DNA of 64,000 bases. It comes from Mustela lutreola (lineage: Eukaryota > Chordata > Mammalia > Carnivora > Mustelidae). Numbering within the stretch: the first letter of the stretch is position 1; each line of letters starts with the position of its first letter. The position numbers and the translations under genes are program-made. Below are positions 61,228 to 64,000 of the stretch, piece after piece. The stretch lies in contig NC_081299.1 in assembly GCF_030435805.1 (NCBI RefSeq), positions 34,776,001 to 34,840,000 of the forward strand, given 5' to 3'. The notes beneath the pieces are model-generated. The model saw only the letters and a list, made by a program, of their open reading frames with translations, searched no databases and was not told where the DNA came from.

Positions 61228-62655
61228 CTGCCAGAGCATAGAGAGAAAGTGGGGGGAAGAGAGCCTCGGTGTATCAGAGCTCTGGGGGTGTGGGACCCTA
61301 GTCGGCTGAGGCTTCCCAGGACAGGGAGGAGGAGTGCTCTGAGAGGAGCCCCTGTTTTTTTCCTCGATGGTCATGCTGACTCCCCAAGCTCCTGGCGCTC
61401 TGCTTAAATCTGGAGCTTGGTGTGGAAGTGAGAGACCTCAGTTGGATGGCCTTGTGGAATTCTTGTGTGGTCTAAGATTTCCCCATGAATCAGGATGGCT
61501 CAGTGTGGCGCAAACTACTTCAGAATGAGAGGTCAGTATGAGTTGGGGCAGGGCTGGGGTTAGGGAGGTATCCCGGTATGGGAGCCCTCACTTAGCCCTT
61601 TTGTGCTCTGGTGAGGAAGACAAGGAGGGACAAAAGGAATCAATAGGGAGACTGCCACCGGGAGGGTCTCTTCGAAGAACAGGCCTAGCGCTGTGGCTGG
61701 TTCCCAGGTCAGCTGGTCTCAGGCAGTGCTTTCTAGAAATACGTCTTTTTGCAGATTGTTATGCTAAAGAGGGCAGGGATAGGAGCAGCTGGTCATAATG
61801 GGCCTGTGGTGGCACAGATGAGGGGGACGATCAGACCGCCTTCAGTGTGATGGGTGGGGTCAGCACACTGCTTCTCCTCATGTAGGAAGTACCCAGGATC
61901 ACCTGGCAGAGGTGACATGGGGACCAACATGGGCCAAGGGGAAGAAAAGTTCCAGATCCCAGATCTCACTGTCCAGGCAGCAGGAGGCCCAGAGCCAGGC
62001 CTGCCTCAGTCTCCTTGATCTCGGCACCCCTCCAATCCTGCATTGTGCTGACCACAGAGTCACGCTCTGTAACTGGGGCCTGGGGCGTGGGTGGGCAGCG
62101 GTGCTGCCAGGGGATATGGCCTGACTGGGGTTTGGAGGAGGGCAAGGGCCAAACCACTGCTGAGGCTTTACAGCCTTGGGTGGTCTCAGGCTCAGTTCTG
62201 CTGCCACCTGTCCGGGGCCTCTTCCTGTTGGGTCCCTGTCACCTCTGGGGCCCATACGTTCACCTTCTGTGAGACTCCAGCCCCACCTGCGATCGTCGTG
62301 CTCCCCAGTCTCTTTTTCAAACCCATATAATCACCTCACTCATGAGAGCCGCACACCCTGCACACAGACTTACCCATATGCTCACACCTCCCCTACTCGA
62401 ACCACTTTCCTGGCCCTCCCTCACAGACACGGTCTCCCAAAGCCATGCTGCGCACATGCCCCATTTTCTTCCTTCTCTGACTCCCCACTCCTCCCCCAGG
62501 CCTGGACTACAGTGTTTATTTCACAAGGCTTAGGCCAGAGCTGCCTCAAGGAGGGACCGGAGGGGACAGAAATAAGCTCCTCATAGTAAATGACCTTGCT
62601 GAGGAGAGAGGTGCACAGGAGAAGGAAGGAACCAGAAAGAGCTATCAAGAAAGCA
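61228..62655. other. PTCH2 intron, no further exon seen
   Basis: I searched here for the missing upstream PTCH2 exon (encoding ETNLEQLWVEV) on the minus strand and did not find it. Mostly unique, pyrimidine-rich DNA. Confidence 0.5.
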
Positions 62656-62657
62656 AG

Positions 62658-63050
62658 AAAGGGGAGCCTGGTTGGCTCAGTTGGTTAAGCGTCTGCTTTC
62701 GGCTCAGGTCATGATGCTGGGGTCCTAGGATCGACCTGTGCATTGGGCTCCCTGCTCAGCAGGAAGCCTGCTTCCCCCTCTCTATCTGTCCTCCTGCTTG
62801 TGTTCCCTTTCTCGCTGTGTCTCTCTCTGTCAAAAAATTAAGTAAAATCTTGGGGGCGCCTGGGTGGCTCAGTGGGTTAAGCAGCTGCCTTCTGCTCAGG
62901 TCATGATCTCAGGGTCCTGGGATTGAGCCCCCGCATCAGGCTTTCTGCTCAGCAGGGAGCCTGCTTCCTCCTCTCTCTCTGCCTGCCTCTCTGCCTACTT
63001 GTGATCTCTGTCAAATAAATAAATAAAATCTTTAAAAAACATTAAGTAAA
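62658..63050 (+). mobile_element. two tandem CAN-SINEs, PTCH2 intron
   Basis: The older copy (62658-62851, head GGGGAGCCTGGTTGGCTCAG) has a young copy (62852-63040) in its tail. TTAAGTAAAATCTT is repeated at both edges of the younger one. Confidence 0.9.
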
Positions 63051-63249
63051 ATCTTTAAAACAAAACAAAACAAAAAAGCAAAAGAAAGGAACACTGAAAA
63101 TATAAAGTATAATGTCAAAGAAAATAGAGAATACTCAGAAAAAATGAGGCAAAGAAAAAAGTAAACCTTGGCTGACAACAATGATGGTGACAGATGTGAG
63201 GACAGATGAACTGGGATGTGCTGTGTGGCCAGGGAGAGACAGTGGGTGT

Positions 63250-63470
63250 AAGGGAGAGCCTGAAGGCTCTGGACACATCTGGCTTTGAGCCTGGGCTCTA
63301 ACACTTGGTCTGTGCTTGGGGCAAATGACCCAGTCTCTCTGCCCTCAATTTCCTCATCTGTCAAATGGGGAATGTGCCTATCTTGGCAGAATTAGAATCA
63401 ATGCAGGCAAAGTACTTAGGAAACTGCCCAGCACCAAGTAGGGATAAGGAATTATTATTTAATGGTTGCT
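63250..63470 (+). mobile_element. MIR SINE, PTCH2 intron
   Basis: MIR text: CTGGCTTTGAGCCTGGGCTC, GGGGCAAATGACCCAGTCTC, AATTTCCTCATCTGTCAAAT. Ancient, antisense to PTCH2. Confidence 0.8.
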
Positions 63471-64000
63471 GAGAAAGAGACTGTGGGACAGAAAAATGAG
63501 AAAGAACTGGAGTTAAAATGATTGAACGGCGAGGGGGGAGGAGGAGAACAGGGGAAGGAGACATCAATACCAACAAGTCTGTTAAAAACTTCTGTACCTA
63601 TACAAAAGGGAGACTCTGAGTTGTTAGCCAGCATGGAAAATGAACCCACCTTATAGATAATCCTACAATGGTAATACATATAATCCTATATTATAGGCAA
63701 TATGATTTAAAACAGCAATAAATCACCATCTATCAATTTAACAAAAATAAAAATAATGATAGCCCTCACTGTTGGCTTACAGGAGTGCACTCTAACCTAC
63801 CATCAGAGTGTAGGCTGGTATGATATTTGGAGGGAAGCAATATTGGAATATATATCAGACCCTGAGAAATGTCCATAATCTTTGGTCCAGAAATTTCACA
63901 TATTAGGGCCTGTAAGCTACTGTAGTGATGCAGACTTTCTCTGAGTGAATTGGGAGCCATGGTAGGTTTTGAGCAGAGGAATGAGATGACCCGACTTTTT
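63471..64000. other. PTCH2 intron continuing off window
   Basis: AT-rich DNA. The last 100 bases (GGGAGCCATGGTAGGTTTTG, AGCAGAGGAATGAGATGACC) look like reversed L2. No exon seen. Confidence 0.45.

Noticed and set aside
61228-64000. missing first PTCH2 exons
   Set aside because: I looked on the minus strand for the segments encoding the N-terminal residues and the first membrane span and saw neither, so they must lie beyond the window.

Overview
The window is carnivoran nuclear DNA. It is saturated with the tRNA-Lys-derived CAN-SINE, and the dominant form (head GGCGCCTGGGTGGCTCAG, tail CAAATAAATAAATAAAATCT, with an ACTTGTGATCTCT block) points to a weasel-family animal (mustelid). That placement is inferred from repeat style, not from a species marker. 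The gene order RPS8 (+), BEST4 (-), PLK3 (+), DYNLT4/TCTEX1D4 (-), BTBD19 (+), PTCH2 (-) is the order of human 1p34.1. All five genes that lie wholly inside the window have open reading frames, canonical splice sites and near-human lengths (208, 468, 646, 219 and 291 residues). PTCH2 enters from the right edge with its last 20 coding exons (about 1118 residues); its first exons lie beyond base 64000.

Layout. 1-5.4 kb: SINE-rich flank. 6.49-9.42 kb: RPS8, a 5'TOP ribosomal-protein gene whose introns carry four box C/D snoRNAs (SNORD55, SNORD46, SNORD38A, SNORD38B). 9.4-13.3 kb: intergenic, with SINEs and a MER5-like DNA-transposon remnant. 13.3-16.6 kb: BEST4, a bestrophin chloride channel. 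17-28.4 kb: a repeat landfill (MIRs, nested SINEs, a 5'-truncated L1, old LTR fossils). 28.4-41.2 kb: a compact block almost free of SINEs that holds PLK3, DYNLT4 and BTBD19; PLK3 and DYNLT4 converge and appear to overlap at their 3' ends. 41.3-52.4 kb: a second repeat landfill, with a recent 476-bp tandem duplication, a solo LTR and a pile of four SINEs. 52.4-64 kb: PTCH2.

The most notable non-protein feature is a U5 spliceosomal snRNA gene on the minus strand at about 48045-48160. It is complete with a proximal sequence element, a distal octamer enhancer and a 3' box, and it sits between BTBD19 and PTCH2. Its loop I and Sm site are intact, so it looks like a working Pol II snRNA gene rather than one of the many snRNA pseudogenes.

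I found no CRISPR, operon or prokaryote-like system. The genes are independent vertebrate genes with separate jobs: translation and snoRNA hosting, anion transport, stress kinase, dynein light chain, BTB protein, Hedgehog receptor. No new multi-gene system is visible. Items worth a second look are the U5 locus and its inverted octamer partner, the SINE-mediated tandem duplication, a 19-bp duplicated promoter motif at RPS8, and the overlapping PLK3/DYNLT4 3' ends.
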